64,000 nt of DNA, taken from NCBI GenBank assembly GCA_025458525.1, contig JALOSF010000001.1, positions 1 through 64,000 of the forward strand, read 5' to 3'. Positions 63,281 to 64,000 of the stretch are shown piece by piece. The stretch comes from Cypionkella sp. (lineage in GTDB: Bacteria > Pseudomonadota > Alphaproteobacteria > Rhodobacterales > Rhodobacteraceae). The position numbers and the translations under genes were made by a program. The notes below the pieces were generated by a model, which saw only the letters and a list, made by a program, of their open reading frames with translations, made no database searches and was not told where the DNA came from. Each line of letters opens with the position of its first letter. Position 1 is the stretch's first letter.

Positions 63281-64000
63281 CTAGACCTCCTCGACCATCA
63301 CCACGCCCTGCATCGCCTTGATCGCGCCCTTGATCTGCGGCGTGACCGGATAGGGCTGCGGCAGGGTCAGGTCGATTTCGCGGCCCTGGTCATCGGGCAC
63401 GCACAGCGTGATCTGCGCGCGCGACCGGCCCTCGACCCGCGACAGCAGCGCCGCAAGCGACGACACCGCCTCTGCACGGTTGAGGTGGATGCGCAGATCG
63501 GCGGCCCCGGCCTGTTCGGCCACCGCATCGATCGGCTGCACCGCATTGGCAAGCAGCTTGACCCCGTCCCCGTCGGGATCGGCCTTCACCGTCAGCACGA
63601 CATTGCGGCCCGGTTCCAGAAAATCGCGCGCCGCCTCCAGCACGTCGGAAAACACCGTCACCTCGTAAAGCCCGGTCGGGTCCGACAGTTGCACAAAGGC
63701 AAAACGGTTGCCCTTGGCGCTTTTGCGTTCCTGCTTGGACGCGACCGAGCCCGCGAGCTTGGCAATCAGCGGCCCGCGTTGCGCCAGGGCCGTCACCTCG
63801 GCCAGCGTCTTCACTTCCTTGCGCTTCAGCGGCCCCATGTAATCGTCCAGCGGGTGGCCCGACAGGTAAAAGCCCACCGCCTGATGTTCATGGCCCAGCC
63901 GTTCCACCGGCTGCCAGTCGTCGCGGAACGGCAGGCGCGGTTCGGGAATATCGGCCCCCGCCTCGCCGAACAACGACACCTGATTGCTGGCTTTCGCCTC
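63281..64000 (-). CDS. dnaE: DNA polymerase III alpha subunit, C-terminal part
   Basis: The frame is open to the window edge, so the gene starts beyond 64000. The visible 239 residues are the C-terminal part: QAVGFYLSGHPLDDY, an OB-fold (GSVASKQERKSAKGNRFAFVQLSDPTGLYEV, in part) and the tail ending in KAMQGVVMVEEV. This is the replicative polymerase core chain. The catalytic PHP and palm regions lie outside the window. Confidence 0.93.
   Translation of the reverse strand, partial: EAKASNQVSLFGEAGADIPEPRLPFRDDWQPVERLGHEHQAVGFYLSGHPLDDYMGPLKRKEVKTLAEVTALAQRGPLIAKLAGSVASKQERKSAKGNRFAFVQLSDPTGLYEVTVFSDVLEAARDFLEPGRNVVLTVKADPDGDGVKLLANAVQPIDAVAEQAGAADLRIHLNRAEAVSSLAALLSRVEGRSRAQITLCVPDDQGREIDLTLPQPYPVTPQIKGAIKAMQGVVMVEEV

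Overview
The window is a gene-dense, GC-rich chromosomal segment (about 65% G+C by eye) from an alphaproteobacterium, most likely a member of the Rhodobacterales (Rhodobacteraceae/Paracoccaceae). The evidence is the split F0 operon atpI-atpB-atpE-atpX-atpF with a duplicated b subunit (b and b'), a MipZ division ATPase, a class II (B12-dependent) ribonucleotide reductase NrdJ, the ffh...rpsP-rimM-trmD / rplS-rpmE arrangement, and several families common in that order (DUF1285, DUF1489, Branch-type glycosyltransferase beside a sulfotransferase). The genus cannot be set from sequence alone. Identifications rest on recognised motifs and family knowledge; no database search was run.

Layout. 1-5.1 kb: the end of a shikimate-dehydrogenase-family gene, then a cobalamin riboswitch leading a GbcA/GbcB-type Rieske oxygenase pair, DUF1285, a hydroxypyruvate-isomerase-like gene and a small zinc-finger protein. 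5.3-8.7 kb: polA and a HIT protein. 8.7-12 kb: surface-glycan genes (Branch glycosyltransferase, sulfotransferase, unknown). 12-16.3 kb: adenosine kinase, endonuclease III, an AraC-Ogt fusion, an OmpA lipoprotein and a FadR-type regulator. 16.3-19 kb: F0 ATP synthase operon. 19-22.2 kb: an ArsR regulator with operator-like palindromes, malonyl-CoA synthetase, mipZ. 22.4-29.5 kb: translation and SRP genes with an oppositely oriented DMT transporter inside. 29.7-32.6 kb: a secreted three-repeat protein, LysR, a cold-shock protein and a degenerate receiver. 33-40 kb: quaternary-amine catabolism, with a choline-sulfatase-like protein, a GMC oxidoreductase, OsmC, a broken thioesterase, carnitine dehydrogenase, a lipocalin and BKACE. 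40-46.3 kb: M3 peptidase, pth, a glycosyltransferase and a secreted caspase-like protein. 46.4-52.7 kb: tricarboxylate transporter TctCBA with a solute-binding protein and a TctDE-type two-component system. 52.8-64 kb: rplY, an Rrf2 / thioredoxin-reductase-like pair, ychF, trpA, DUF1489, nrdJ, an MFS transporter, lldD, argC and the dnaE end.

How the genes may work together. Carnitine dehydrogenase makes 3-dehydrocarnitine, BKACE converts it with acetyl-CoA to betainyl-CoA and acetoacetate, and a thioesterase frees glycine betaine, which GbcAB demethylates. In this genome the thioesterase gene carries an internal deletion with a frameshift, and the choline-sulfatase-like protein has lost several catalytic residues, so the upstream feeder routes look damaged while the betaine oxygenase is intact. 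The oxygenase operon follows a well-formed cobalamin riboswitch, which suggests that a B12-independent betaine demethylation route is turned down when B12 is plentiful. That is the observation I consider most worth following up. A perfect 60-bp tandem duplication inside a gene of the trmD region, a secreted tandem pseudo-caspase/caspase, and several clean palindromic operators are the other main points.
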